Made by a program: the position numbers and the translations under genes
DNA from: Sitta carolinensis
Taxonomy: Eukaryota; Chordata; Aves; Passeriformes; Sittidae
Assembly (NCBI GenBank): GCA_032173965.1
Contig: CM063283.1
Location: 112,415,108 to 112,479,107 of the forward strand
Length of the DNA: 64,000 nt
Direction of reading: 5' to 3'
The notes under the pieces: generated by a model
The model's database searches: none
The model's input: the letters and a program-made list of their open reading frames with translations, nothing else
What the model was told of the DNA's origin: nothing
Shown here: positions 1 through 12,676 of the stretch, in pieces
Numbering within the stretch: position 1 is the stretch's first letter
How the letters are laid out: each line of letters opens with the position of its first letter

Positions 1-2075
1 CTCCCAGGCAATGAGTCATGATGGTCTCTCAAGGTGTCTTGTGAAGGCTGAGTACACTGAGTGTGTGATGCTTGGGAAAGTGAAATCCTGACCTTGCCCT
101 CCACATCTCCTTTCCTCATCTGATCTTTGGGCTGGGTACAAAAAAGGCAGTGACTGCAGGGCCCAGTTTAAGCAGGTTCTAGCACACTGCCCGTGCCCTG
201 AGCAGCAGACTGCTTGGTTTGAGGATGGTGTTGCTCTGTGCCATAAACTGGGTTATGGGTTTCTGCCCCCTTTGGCTCTGTGGGGAATTCTCTCCCCTTC
301 CACGCACAGGTCACACTAGAAACTTGCTTAGCAGAAGCAATTCTATCCAGAGGAGGTGACAAGTACCACTGGCAAGAGTTTATTTGTTCTATATTACCAT
401 TTGGCACACGATTAGAACAGCCATCTGTTCTCTTAATTTCGATCAACCCAATTTAGGCTGCAATAACACAATGCTGTTAGATGTGTTTCCAACAAAGGAA
501 AAATCAAATATGATTTTTTAAATCATCTTCAGGGTAACATTACCCCTATTTAAAGACTACCAGCATGCTGGGGGAAAAGGGCATGATAAAAGAATAATTA
601 ACCTTGTGATTTTAAAATATTCTCATTTTCATATAGGAATATGATGCTCTAATTCGACAGGAAAGTGTTCACATTTTCTTATGAATTATACATGAGAACA
701 ATCTCACATAGGAAACCTAAACAGAATTTTATTTTAATCTCTAATATTATGCAGCCTAATGGAAAACATAAAAACCTTACATAAGAGCAATTTCGTAATT
801 GTTAATGTGACCTCTTCTCACTTAGAGAAACGAGAACGTGATTTGCTAACGCCACTCAACTTTAAAGATGTCAGTAAGTTATTTAGGGCACTGGTCAGCA
901 GACAGTAAAATGAGGGGTGTGTTTTAAAAATCTCATGGGTTTTGGGGCACTTGGTCAAGCCTAGATATGACCCAGTTTCCTCCACCTCTTCCTTGTTTGT
1001 TTTCTTTAGGACAGTGAGACCCATCTCTTTATCTCCAAACCAAGTGGTTTGCTAATGTCTCAGATGAAGTCATGAATTTAGTTTCGATTAGGGAATGAAA
1101 TTTTGTTAATGAAAGCTGTTGGCTAAACATGCTAACTGTTAAAATATCAGTGTAATGGCAAAAGATGACACAGCTTGGTGAGTTGTGTTAAAGAGGTTTG
1201 ATTTGAACACTGAGGTTTTCATGTCAGTAATTCCAGTTTTAGGACAGTCAGGCAATAGGTCACATCTACAGAAGGAGGGAAATCCCTAAATCCATGGTTC
1301 TGAAAAGGAGATCACAATTTTTCATGATGGGTTCAATTACTGGATGGGTATGTGGAAAAAAAAATGTGCAGAAGAAAATGGTGACATTTTGCATTCACTA
1401 CGACCAGAACCAGAAATTTCAGCACTGAATTTATGTGCATGATCCAAGCTTGAAAAGGAACATCAAAAAGTTGTTAAGGTGTTGAGTGAAAAAAACTACA
1501 AGAACATTTCAAGATATGAATAATTCACAGTAAATGATTTAGGAAGTTCAATCTGTATAACTAATTAAGGAGAAAGATGATATAAGAGGTAATTTCCTCA
1601 TGTTCTGTAAGGACTTAAATAGGCAGAAGATTTCTGACTGCAGAGGAAATCTTTAATGAAGGCACAGTGAGAGCCAATAACTGGGGCAAAGGCAGGTGGA
1701 CCCAAACAATACACTAATTTTCAAAAGTAAGAATAATTGGAATAATTTACCCAGGGCTATCACATGTTCTCCATTTACAAGAAATCTTTAATCATGACTA
1801 ATGTCTTTTTAAAAAACCTATAGTGTAACTTCCAGATATGGACTCAGGCAGGAGTTAATGGCAAAAGGATGGAACGTAAAAATAAATTAGTCTAAAGGTC
1901 TTCCTAGTCCTTGGATCTATATATTTTCTTTTCAGTCACCACGAGGCAAAATTATGTATTATGTTGGATGTTGGGGAAAGAATTATGGGCTCCATTCCCT
2001 GGTTTTTCATTGACTTGTATGAATTATATGAATCCATCTCAGAGAGCATCTCTGTAAAGAACTTAAATTTTCAGA

Positions 2076-2184
2076 AAATCATAGAATTCTTTGACTGGGA
2101 AGGGACCTTAAAAGACATCTAATTCAAACTCCCTGCCATGGGCAGGGACACCTTCCACTAGCCCCATCCAGCCTGGCCTTGGGT
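2076..2184 (-). mobile_element. CR1 LINE 3' fragment
   Basis: The plus strand begins with an AATCATAGAATTC-like sequence followed by GGAAGGGACCTT, then CCTGCCATGGGCAGGGACACC and CCAGCCTGGCCTTG. This is the reverse complement of the avian CR1 3' end, so the element lies on the minus strand. It is 5'-truncated, as most CR1 copies are. Confidence 0.88.
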
Positions 2185-4545
2185 TTAAATTTCATTTTTA
2201 AACAAGTTTAAATACTATTTTAAATGGTAATATATGACTATGATTGCCCACACTAGCAAAGCAAGAGATAGTGAGGGTTCCTGGGAGCCTTTGAAGTCTT
2301 TGAATGAGACACATCTTCCAGATATTGAAGCAGGTTTTCAAAGACATCAAGCATTGAAAGCCAGGAGAGATTTCAACTTCTCTGGAAATCGCATGCTGAA
2401 ATTATTATAATCAAGTATTCAAGGCATTAATACAAACACTGCTGAGGAGGAATAATAAATGGGAATTATGAGCTATATTTTGACAGTGGTTTTTTTAATT
2501 GTTGTTGAAGGAGGCTTCTCAGTCTTACTCTCTTGAAGCCTGCTAACAGCCGAAAAAAACAAAAAGCTTCAGTAGATCTGAAAGGATTTTTCACTTTAGA
2601 AAAATCTTTATTTGGCATATTAAGTAGGTGAGTCAAAAAAAAAAAAAAAAGAAATATTAGCCTTCGTTAGAGCAAAGCAGGGGCGATTAAATTAAATGCG
2701 CCTGAAGAAGAAAGCCCTCCCTGGATCAACAGGGCAGTGGGAGCTTGTCTGTCCCTTCCTGGTGCTTTTCTAAACACTTTTTGAAGTACAGAAGGCAGAA
2801 CACTCAACACTTCAGCTTTGTCACAGCTGACAGCCTGTCGTGTTTAATGAAAATGCTCTGCGTTTAGAAGATGACAGATATTACACGCATTTCCCCTTTT
2901 ATTTCTCTGTCATTTTTTTCTGTCTCGTGTTTCCACGGGAGAAGGAGGGGTTGGTTATTAAAAGCATTACATAAGTATGCAAAATATGTTAAGAAAAGAG
3001 GAAAAGGAAAATCTTTAGCCCTGCAATTATACACAATGTCTGTTGGTGGGAAATGTGGGATAACATCTGATGTGTGGCAATAACTATTTACTTTTAGCTA
3101 TCTTTGAAGAGGCTGAGGAAAAAATCTCTAGATAATGCTTTAAGTGATGGTTTTATTGTACGATTGCCTGAGTAATTTCCAACAGGAAGATGATCTAAGC
3201 AGTGTTAGATAGCTTGAGTGTGTTCATAACTTCTCCAGAAAATACAGCAAGATAACACCGAGCAATTTCTTGGCTCTGCAAACCTTTCACATTCCTCTTT
3301 TATTAAGTGGCAGCCTTTTAATAAGTGTGTCTGCTCTCCCAGAGCCAAAAGTGTAACTGCATCTGAGGAAACTCACTGCCAGGGCTGAGCAGGGGAGGCT
3401 TCACCTGCAAGTATCAGTCAGCACTATGAGATCTGGAAGTAGCCCACAAATCTTTTAAATTCAACACCCAGCCACTCCACATCCACAATCCACATCCCAG
3501 TTGTGATTCCAGAACTGCTCCTTAGAGTTTAAAGGGTAGCTCTGAATTTGATCTTCTCACTTAATTTCTGTGGAAGTTTTTTCATGCTTATCCTGAGAAG
3601 AGAGAAAAATTTTTGATTACTGACAATGCCCTGTGTAGATCATCTCTCAAAACTGAGCAGATCATCTGAAAATAGTGAGAGCTGTGGAAGAGCACAGAGG
3701 AAGGAATTTATTTTTAAACTTTGGCCATGTTTGTGTGACCTTAAACTTTTGCATACCAAAGGTGTGAAATGGAATCATGGAGAAAAGGAATCATGAGGAG
3801 AAATGGAATTTGTATTAGCAAAGGTGAAAATGGACCCCAGAAAGAGAAAGCTGCAGGAAGCCTTAACATGCATGAGGGGCACATTTCTGCCTCTCAGCTG
3901 TTTAGGCTGCACTCACTTGACACAAATGCACAGCATGTGCAGATTCACTGGAGGGACCAAAGCAGCCCCAACCATCCCTTTAACACCTTTTTATCTGTTG
4001 CTGGGCCTGTGATGCGGTTGCAGCCTCTCCACTGACACTCACCCCGGCACAGTTTGGCTCCAGAGCCACATCCCAGCTGGAAAACCTCAATGTGAGCCAT
4101 GCCTGGGCTGCAGAGGATCAGGCAGGGCTGGGGGGCACTGCTGAGGGCTGAGCTGCTGGATGCTCACACAGCTGGAAATCAAAACAGGGCAGGGTTGTGT
4201 TTGCTGCATCCTCCAAGCCAAGCCTTTAAATGTGATTCCCATCTCCTGAAGCTGTCATTATGTCCCACAGAGCATAAGGGAGACGAGTGTGCCTCAATTA
4301 CCTGTAGTTCTTATAACATATTCCCTGGAAAAGGTAGATTTGCTTTATGAATATTTCAGGAGTGCAGAAACTGCTTGTGGACTGAAGTCTAATATCCCGT
4401 GGTTTTCACAACAAAATTCTAAATATCCTTCTAACCTAAATTTAGGGATAAAGCAAACCTTGCTAAAGGGTGCAGATGTTGAGCAGCACTATTAAGAAGT
4501 TAGGGTGGCACAAATTGTTTTGAGTAATGTATATACTCAGAGAGT

Positions 4546-4640
4546 AATTGGGAATGTGAAAGGAAAAGGAAGAAGCACTCAGCACAGTAATTGGAAGGTG
4601 AATTGGGAATGTGAAAGGAAAAGGAAGAAGCACTCAGCAT
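4546..4640. repeat. Two-copy tandem duplication, 55-bp period
   Basis: The block starting AATTGGGAATGTGAAAGG at 4546 is repeated at 4601. About 39 bases (through the AAGAAGCACTCAGCA end) are identical between copies, so the duplication looks recent. It has no coding meaning. Confidence 0.9.
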
Positions 4641-5129
4641 AGGACAGAACATTATATCAAGGAGTTACAGCATTTCTTATTGGTTCAACTCATTGCTCCT
4701 ATGTGTCTATATGATTTCATCCAAACATTACAACTAATGTATTAAAATATAAGATGTAAAATAGCTTTGCTTTTTACATGTAAGCTTTTCAATCCCATGT
4801 TTCAGACATCTGGCTGTGAAACTGAAATATTACCCATTCAGGTGATTTTACTACTGCACTCCACAATATCTTTGTTCCTAAGTCTTTTCTATGCAAACAA
4901 TTTAAATTTTCAGAGGCATATGAAGTCAATGTGGCTTCTGTATGAGAAAGAAGCTCTCTAGCCTGTCAATGTGTAAATCCACCTAGGCTGGAGTATGGTG
5001 TTGCTTTGGCTGAGGAGAGAGCTTTTCCCATCCAGTTCTCCCTCTTCTTCTACACTTTCCCTTGCTCAGTCTTCTTCATCAGCAGAGGAGCTCAACACCT
5101 TCTATGCCTCAATTATGGTGATTTATTTT

Positions 5130-5440
5130 CACAGAATCCCTGAATCCCTGAGGCTGGAAAGCCCCTCCCAGCCCATCCAGTCCCAGCTGTGCCCCATCCC
5201 CACCTTGTCCCCAACCCAGAGCTCTGAGTGCCACCTCCAGGGGACACCTCCAGGGCTGGGCACTGCAACCCTCCCTGGGCAGCCCCTGCCCAGCCCTGCC
5301 CACCCTTTCCACGGGGAAATTCCTCTTGGTGCCCAACCTGCCCCTGCTCTGGCACAGCTTGAAGTCATTTCCTCCTGTCCCTGCTCCCTGGGAGCAGAGC
5401 CTGACTCCGTCTGGCTGCCCCCTCCTGTCAGGGAGATTTA
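5130..5440 (-). mobile_element. CR1 LINE fragment, GC-rich subfamily
   Basis: The plus strand shows CACAGAATCCCTGAATCCCTGAGGCTGGAAAGCCC and then GC-rich sequence with CCAGTCCCAGCTGTGCCCC and a CACGGGGAAATTCCT block. This follows the reverse-complement layout of an avian CR1 3' region. Overlapping open frames on both strands here are a by-product of GC richness. Confidence 0.75.
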
Positions 5441-6429
5441 GAAAGAAATAACATCACCTCTGAGCTCCTTTCCTCCACCCACCACTTCTTGAACCCTGGT
5501 GAGGCTATTTAATAATTCTGGATACTTCCAAGGATGGGAGAGGTGGGCTGGTGTTGTTTTATTCAAAGTTCTCTGCTCTGAGGGTTAGACCAGTCCTGAG
5601 ATATTAAATGGTTGGTAATTATTTTTCCCAATTTATTTTATTTTATGGTTTAAAGGATATCACCCTCTGTAATGAAACCATTTCCTTTCTGTCTTCTCTC
5701 TGTTGGATTGCTTTCCCACTGATGCATCTGTGAGCAAGCATCCTGACTACACTTAATTATTAAAAAGTCATTGCTCAAACAGAGCTCTGAAGAAAAGGAA
5801 TTCTTTCTTACTGCATATTACTGGATATTAGTTCATAATGGGTTTCACCCTTGTGTATTTCTCCCCTAATTCTGGAGCCTGATATATTTTATAATACCTA
5901 GGTACAGGTACATATAGTGTAAGAGCTACCAGCTATTGAGAAATGTGGCAGACATGAAAAGGAAAAGATATTCACATTTACCTCAGTGTAAAAGTTTTGG
6001 AAAAGCACACACAGCTTAGACTACAGTATTTTTAAGTGGAAATATTAACCAGGTGAGGCTTAAGTTTACAATGCATTCTAAATACGTTATTTTAATTTAT
6101 TGCATTATGGAAAGTGCATTAGAGCAAACATGTACCGTGTCAATTTTAGGGGGTTTGTGTCCTTGCTTTTAAAGTGGGCCTGAAACAGAACAGAGACAAT
6201 TCTGTGGGTGCCAAATGATAAAAACTGCACGTGTGACCATATAAACCATGGTGTTTTCCACATATTCTGGAGCTAATCATAAAAAAGTCATATCTGAAGA
6301 AAATTTAACCTGTAATACTTTTATTTTGAGAGAACAGCTGTTGAAATTCTGACCTTGAAAGTGTCAGACTTGTTTAGTTTTAGAGATTGTGGCTTTGCTG
6401 GGCAGGGTGGGGTGGGACTGCTCTTCACA

Positions 6430-6587
6430 CTGGAGCAGTTTGATTGAGGGATTGCAGGTGTGAGCAGCTCCACTCACACCTGCAATCTCTAATCCCTTCA
6501 TCTCTGCTGCTGAACTGCACCAGATCATCCACAATACTGAGCTAAACTGGGTTAATGCACTGATTCTCTACCCCACATTTTACTTCA
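6430..6587. repeat. Unclassified dispersed repeat, copy 1
   Basis: This segment matches 9171-9325 in the next intron in the same orientation: shared blocks include ATTGCAGGTGTGAGCAGCTC, CTCTGCTGCTG and CTAAACTGGGTT. I do not recognise the family. Copy 1 differs from copy 2 by an extra stretch that builds a perfect hairpin (6450-6487). Confidence 0.8.
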
Positions 6588-6869
6588 GATGCCCCTTGCA
6601 CTTTTATATGGACTGTGGCACATTTATTTCCTTAATTCCTCACATTTTCCTTAAGGATCCCTCCATTTCTGCACATGAAGTGCAAATAAAATATACAGGA
6701 ATTGATACCTTTTGTGCATTTACAGCGAGCACTTGGTAAGCTTGGAACTGGCAGCTTCAAACCTGGCCAAAAAAACCCCCAAATCTTCAGGCCCTGTGTC
6801 CTCCATCCTTCAGTGCGAGAGTTACGACCTGCAGATATTTTAAACCCTGCAAATCCTTGTGTCTTTCAG

Positions 6870-7016
6870 GACCTAGATTTCTCATCACATCCACGGGAGC
6901 CTTGTATATTTTAGACGTACAGAATGAAGATGGACTGTACAACTACCGCTGTATCACAAGGCACAGATACACTGGAGAAACACGACAAAGCAACAGCGCA
7001 AGACTTTTTGTATCAG
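6870..7016 (+). CDS. DSCAM: DSCAM exon, C-terminal half of Ig domain 2 (probably exon 4)
   Basis: This 147-bp exon encodes 49 codons of the single-pass neuronal adhesion protein DSCAM, which mediates homophilic recognition, self-avoidance and netrin responses at the cell surface. The translation starts at [15 protein letters not shown] and continues through [15 protein letters not shown] to SARLFVS. The Cys in NYRC is the second disulfide Cys of Ig2; its partner lies in the upstream exon outside the window. The acceptor is gtgtctttcag at 6859-6869. The donor is gtgctc at 7017, a GT site with a poor match to gtaagt. Both borders are phase 1: the split Gly codon at the start and the split Asp codon at the end are completed by the neighbouring exons. 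Position 37 residues upstream of the RCITR motif corresponds to about human residue 175. Identification is firm; the exon number is by analogy. Confidence 0.96.
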
Positions 7017-7257
7017 GTGCTCCTTTTCTGTACCTTGCTGAAAGAAATGCTGCATGTGTCTGTCTCTAGTGTGCTCGGCTGGCAAGGCACGTTCTTGTGT
7101 GGTTGCTGTCAAATGGAAGTGGGGAGATGCTTGCAAAACAAGATGGGCCATTTTAAAAACCTTAATTTTTTTAATCTGTTTTTCGCATCTCAGTCGCTGT
7201 TTCCTGAAGGTCTGTAGGGCGCACCTAGTACTCAGAGTGGTGTTTTTTAGCAGGTTT

Positions 7258-7350
7258 AGAGTATTTTATATTATATAATATTATATAATTTAATATTTAG
7301 TATTTTATTTTTTAATTATGTATAGTATAGTATATTTTTAGAGTATTTTA
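7258..7350. repeat. AT-rich low-complexity stretch
   Basis: Sequence made almost only of A and T, with repeated TATTATATAATATTATATAA and TAGTATAGTATA motifs. It looks like ordinary low-complexity intronic DNA. Confidence 0.8.
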
Positions 7351-9088
7351 CAAGGCAGACTTGTGCAGGCAAATTTAATTACCTTAACTTCCCTGTGTAC
7401 ACAAAGAAGAGGAACACTTTTAGGGGTAGTGTAGCTGTCCTGCTTTGGGGTGATCTGGGCTGCCCCGTGGTGCCTGTTCCTCCCTGTTGACCTCAGCAGC
7501 AGTTCAGGACATTGCACTCAGCTGTAGATATTTCCACCTCAGGGTTCTCAGGTTATCTGAGGTGCATTTCAGCCTTCCTTTTCCTTCATCCCACTCCTAC
7601 CCTGGGGAAAACTGCATGTTCCTCTGCTTCCAGGAGGGATCTCCAGCCAGAAGGAGAATGCCAGGGCACCCAGGGGTGCTGCAGGCAGACAGGAGCAGCT
7701 TGGCAGCTCTCCATGCTCAGGGCTGAGTCCCAGGGCAGTCTGTGCAGCAGGTGGGAAAACAAGAAGGTGGATGGGTTATTTCAACTCTTCCTTATGGTTT
7801 TAAATTAGCTCCTGATTGCTGCATGTGTGAGGGACAGTTGGGTTCCTCCCAGTCACTACACACTCAGGGGTCTCAGCACACTGCTGCTCCAATACAGATT
7901 TTTTTCCCCATTTTTTTCCTCAGTGAGAGACAGTGCTGTTGTGGGTGAGGTGAAGGAGGAGCTGATCCCAAGCCTGGCTCTGGAATTTGCTCTCAAATAT
8001 TTCTGTGTAGGATTGGCACTTCTCCACCTCCCCTTCCTGTCCCCCATTTGCTGCTTGTCCAAAACTGCTCCCTTTGTTTGCATGTGAGCAAAACCAGACT
8101 GATTTACTTACATCCACAGAACTCAATGAGCTGCATCCCAGACTTTCTCTTCATCCCTTCTCCTTACCCTACAGAAATCATCCCCACCATCCCACTGAAA
8201 GCCCCACATTGCTTTTTCCCCTTTTCCCTAAGTTTCCTTGAAGGTCAGTCAGGATTTGGTGACTTTCCCAATCTGACAGTCAGTGGGGTCATTCCCCTTT
8301 TGACCCTTTCCTCTCCTCTTTTGGTCAGAATAAAACTCCAGTGGTCAGCTCTCAGCTCTCCACCCCTCTGTTTGAGAGCCCAAAGGGAGACAGAGGTGAG
8401 CACAAGGTTTTCCATTATTAACATGCTTCTTGCCCTCCTCCAAAATGGACATTGTTGAAGGATTTTGGAGCCCTCTGAACACATAAGCCAGTACTTAAAT
8501 ACAGTAATGATTAAAAAAATAATAAAATATTGGGATTGTTCAGGTTAGAATCACTTACCAGTCAGTTCCAGGAGTTTCTCCCTTTGGTAGGTGTCCCCTG
8601 TGGGCAGAACTCTTGCCTCTGCTTTTCCCAGCCAGATGAAGAAGTTCTCCTGCACAGTAATCTGCCTGCTGTGGTCTTACAAGAACAGGCAGGATTCTCC
8701 CTTCCAGCTGGCTCCATAATTATGGTCTGCTTCCGTGTGAAATCATGTTAAGGCTGAGCCAGTGGGAACATAAATAAAATCAGGCTTGTATCTTGGTTAC
8801 CACAGGAAAAATTCTGGTTGTCTCACTGAACAAAAGGGGGGAAATGAAAGCTCTGTCTTGTTTGAAATTTAGGACAAACACCCTAAAGGATGTTCTCTGT
8901 CTGGAGTTGCCTTTTCTATTCTCCAAAGACCAAATTGAAATAGCAAATTTTACCTATGTGAAATTACTGTTTGGTTTTGTTTTGTTGGGTTTTTTTTGTT
9001 TTTTTTTTTAATTCAACAGAGTTAATTATGCTTGATCAGGGCTAGAGTGGGCTCTGATTTCCAGTCCTGTTCATCTACTGAGCAAGTA

Positions 9089-9405
9089 CAGCAATCAGGG
9101 ACAGAGTTTGTCTCTTTATATTTCTCTAACAGGTTTTCCCTTTTCTTTACTGGAATTCATCTTTTCAAAGCTGGAGCTGTTTAACTTGCAGGCATTGCAG
9201 GTGTGAGCAGCTCCACTGCCTCTCTAACCCCTACAGCTCTGCTGCTGGACTGCATCTGACCATCCTAAAATTACTGAACTAAACTGGGTTGATGCACTGG
9301 TTCTTTACCTCATATTTTACAGCAGTCAGGGGCAGAGTTTGTCTCTTAATATTTCTCTAACAGGTTTTCGTTTTTTCTCTACTGGAATTTATATTTTTAA
9401 AGAGT
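9089..9405. repeat. Dispersed repeat copy 2 flanked by an ~83-bp direct repeat
   Basis: The core 9171-9325 matches 6430-6587. It is bracketed by two copies of a block reading CAGAGTTTGTCTCTT, then ATTTCTCTAACAGGTTTTC and CTACTGGAATT (9089-9171 and 9321-9405). The structure could be an insertion with a duplicated flank or an unequal-exchange product. Family unknown. Confidence 0.75.
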
Positions 9406-10699
9406 GACTCCTTTAAGAACTGGGATCAGAGAATCCATGAACATAGTTCTGAAAAGTCTGCTTGCATGAGACTTACATTTTTGCCTGCCTTTTCCAAACA
9501 TATTTGTTCTTCACCTGTTTGGGAATGAAATATTTTGTGGTGGATATTTCTCATGTGTCCTGGCCACATTTAACACAAGTCAAGCTTCATTATTGTTTTG
9601 AAACTGTGAGAATGTTAATGTGCAGACAATAGCAAATAAAATTTAAAAATAGCAAAAGTAGTGAATAATTAATATGCCCATGACCAAAATGAAGTTCCAA
9701 ATTCCATTTGGAGTAAGAACATGTCTTTGAAATCACATGGCCTTTCTAAATAAAATTAAACCTAAAGCCATTAACATGCAACAGAGTACACTTCTGACTC
9801 ATTATAACGTCCTTTTCCAACAATAATTTTGCCCTGCCATGAATCCTATCTCCCAAAATTGCTACTGCTTTTTAACCTCTACATTTTGAAAAATCCACGT
9901 GATTTTAAAAGCACAACGATTTTCTTCTTCTGTCCTTCAAAGAAGGTACAAAGTAAAATATTTTAAACCAGTATTTTGTCTCAGCTTTTTACCATTGTCC
10001 TTGCTGGAAGTCATTTGCAGCCAACTGTTAAAGCATAGTAAAATAATAATTCAGAAGAAGCCAAACACATACTGGAACTGGAACTTTGCTATTTTTTGCC
10101 TCATTGCAGGTGATTGCAAATGAACCCTGGGATTTCTTTTGTGCTTTGTTTGGTTTTTGGCTGGGGGCTTTTTGGGTTTTTTTCCCTTAATAGGATTATA
10201 TGAATTTTAGGAATTCTAAATAGGAATCTGTTCCAGGCACAACCCGAAGAAATGTTTTTACTGTCCATTTAAATTATAAGTACAGAGTGGAACAAAACAG
10301 GTCACTGGAATCATCTCTTGTGTATCCCTGGATATATTTGTAAGACCTCCTCTATAACAACAGGGTGAAATTTTCTTCATTGTATAGGCAAATCTCAGTT
10401 TAGCTGTCCTGCAACTGGGACTCCAGGCTGTGCTGCTGCTGACAAGGCTCAAGTTGAGAAGGAAAAAAGGGAAGTGACCCTGGGCTAGAGAATCCAGGGT
10501 CTGCTGTGCTGCTTGAGTAGGAATGCACAGACAATACCTCTGAAAGACAGTTATGCTTTTTTATTATTTAAATATTCAATTATTACTTGCAAATGAAGAA
10601 ATTCATTTCATATGGATGAAACCTTCTTAAGAGCCAGAAGCTGTAATTTCTTGCCTGCTTGTGGTTTTGCTCTCAGTTAATTCCCCACTAAAGAAGCTG

Positions 10700-10990
10700 T
10701 GCCTGCTAACAGGGATGCCTGATGACCCAAATGGCGAGAGAGGAGCTGGCTGATCAATTAGTCAAATTGACATTGGCCTTCCCAACTGCATCCTGGCAGA
10801 TTGTGCTTTCACTGAGCCAGACACAAACAGCATGGCAAGCTCAAAAATTTGTCCCATCATGGTGCCAAATATGGACCTCGAGGCCACTGAGTCATCCAAA
10901 ATCACTCATTTAACCACCGCCGCCGCCTTCCTAATGAGACACTCAGCGTGCTGAACATGGCTTTGCCCTCAGTGGCTCAGTGTTTGCCTG
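10700..10990. promoter_or_regulatory. Possible conserved non-coding element in the Ig2-Ig3 intron
   Basis: This block lacks repeat features, has balanced composition and holds motifs typical of vertebrate regulatory elements (TGATCAATTAGTCAAATTG with a TAAT core, TGACATTGGCC, a CCGCCGCCGCC run). No comparison was possible, so this is a guess from appearance only. Confidence 0.22.
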
Positions 10991-12304
10991 GCACCTAAAA
11001 AGCAGAAAACCTCTGCTGTCACCTTTCACTGGACTTGGTATTTTGGGGCTTTTATCAAGATATAGTCACAAAAATACCCTAAAAATATTTAGTCCATGTT
11101 TTTAATATCATCTGTTTCCAGATTGATAGTTTAACTTGAATTGCCTTAAAATGTTTGCTCTCCTGGGTGTCCTCCCAGGTGTGGCTGCAATTCTTAAAGC
11201 TATATCCAAGCTCATTTTAAACCAGCTAGCTCAGGTACTGATTACTTTTGGAATAGCTTGAATTCAGCATGAACTGCTCCTTAATCTCTATAGCTCCTTA
11301 CAGGAACCTGCTGCAGCTGCCCTGTGAGCAGCACCTGAGTTTGCTAAGTTAAAATGCCTCTTGAAAATGCCAGAACTGTGGCAATCACACCTACATGCAG
11401 TCAGCTATGGTTACATATACCCAAAAAGAGGTCAGTGTGTCAGGTAGGAGCTGGTCAGCATGTGGAGTTTCTTTGAGAGACAGAAATCTTAGCAAAGGGT
11501 GTGCGTGTGATGAGAAAACACTTTGATGAATATTTGTTCAGTATTTTTGTTGCAATAGCTCCAGGATGTTCTGCACAAGAACTTTAAACTGTGTCAACCT
11601 CTGTCCCTAAAATTTTCAAACTTAAAATTACAAACCAAGCACTATTTCTGATGGGTACTTGCACTTCTGGTGAAGGCAATCCTGCCAGACATCTGTGAGA
11701 TACATAAATCCATTCCAGGTGCTGCACAAGTGAGGGCTGCAGTTGTCAGCAAATTGAGCACAGAAAGATGCACTATTAAGCTGTAAGTTGGTCTTGTCAC
11801 GTTAAGTTCTTCTCCCACAGAAGAAGAAAAGGCTTGTCTGTCATTTTGACTGCAGATAGAAATCCCTGTGCCTTTGCCCATTTGTCTCCTGACAAGAGAA
11901 TAAATTGCTCCTTTAATTCAAAGCCTTCAGACCACCAAGAAGAAGGGACAACGTGTTGGCTTCAATCTAGTCGAGAAGTGGCAATAATTGCTAAGGCAAC
12001 ACATTTCTGGCTCTCTGTGCCTCTCACAGGGAGCATGAAGGATGACCAGAAAAACATTTGCCACCTGGAAAAAATCCAGTGAGAGGATTTCCAAGCATCA
12101 ATGAGTAGCCTCAGCAGCATGTGCTGCTGGATCCCAGCCACCATGACTCAGAGTGGTGGCTGGGTCAGAGAACCAAGCTCCAGTGCCCAAAAACACTGGT
12201 CTGGTGAGTCAGAAAACACAGGAGGAAAAAAATATTGACATACTGCTAAGTGAGTTAATTTTAACGCTCTCATTGAAAAGAGCTCCTCGTGTTCCCTGTT
12301 TCAG

Positions 12305-12582
12305 ACCCAGCGAATTCAGCTCCATCTATCCTAGATGGGTTTGACCACCGCAAAGCCATGGCAGGGCAGCGAGTGGAGCTGCCTTGCAAAGCATCAGGGC
12401 ACCCAGCACCAAAGTACCGCTGGCTGAAGACAACGTGCCCTGGGAGCCCGACAGCCGCTTCCGGCAGACGGTGACGGGGCTGCTGATTGAGAGCACGCGG
12501 CCCTCGGACTCGGGCAGCTACGTCTGCGAGGTGTGGAACAACTACGGCACCGCCGAGATGGTCGGGCGCCTCTACGTCAAAC
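12305..12582 (+). CDS. DSCAM: DSCAM exon, Ig domain 3 (frameshifted as sequenced)
   Basis: This exon encodes Ig3, part of the N-terminal Ig1-4 unit that folds as a horseshoe in the family. The first part reads [20 protein letters not shown], then YRWLK in frame with the previous exon. After AAG at 12427-12429 the frame moves: the rest ([33 protein letters not shown]) is read one base earlier. A missing G between 12429 and 12430 explains it, since restoring it gives the family motif WLKDN. The exon is 278 bp where 279 is expected. Both Ig cysteines (ELPC, YVC) and the Trp (YRW) are present. Acceptor tgtttcag at 12297-12304; donor gtaggt at 12583; phase 1 at both ends. An assembly or read error in a GG dinucleotide is the likeliest cause; a real mutation or polymorphism cannot be excluded. 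Sequence divergence from mammals is higher here than in Ig5-Ig8. Confidence 0.94.
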
Positions 12583-12676
12583 GTAGGTGCTGGGCTGGGG
12601 TCACCAGGGAGAGGGGAGAGCCTGGGCTAGCCCCTGCCTTTGGCAGGTGGATGGCTGCTGCTGTGTGAATGGATGT

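Larger units (their letters stand above)
1..6869 (+). other. DSCAM: DSCAM intron upstream of the Ig2 C-terminal exon (partial)
   Basis: This is non-coding sequence before the first recognisable exon, and its 5' end lies outside the window. The exon for the first half of Ig2 is not present here. It contains two CR1 fragments (2076-2184, 5130-5440), a 55-bp tandem duplication near 4546, a short poly-A run near 2635-2651 and a perfect hairpin at 6450-6487. Open frames inside it are short, lack recognisable domains and lie in repeats. I see nothing else I can name. Confidence 0.8.
7017..12304 (+). other. DSCAM: DSCAM intron between the Ig2 and Ig3 exons
   Basis: Non-coding. It holds an AT-only low-complexity stretch (about 7258-7350), the second copy of a dispersed repeat (9171-9325) flanked by its own short direct repeat, T-rich runs near 8990-9013, and a possible conserved non-coding block at 10700-10990. 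I recognise no coding exon between the Ig2 and Ig3 exons. Confidence 0.85.
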
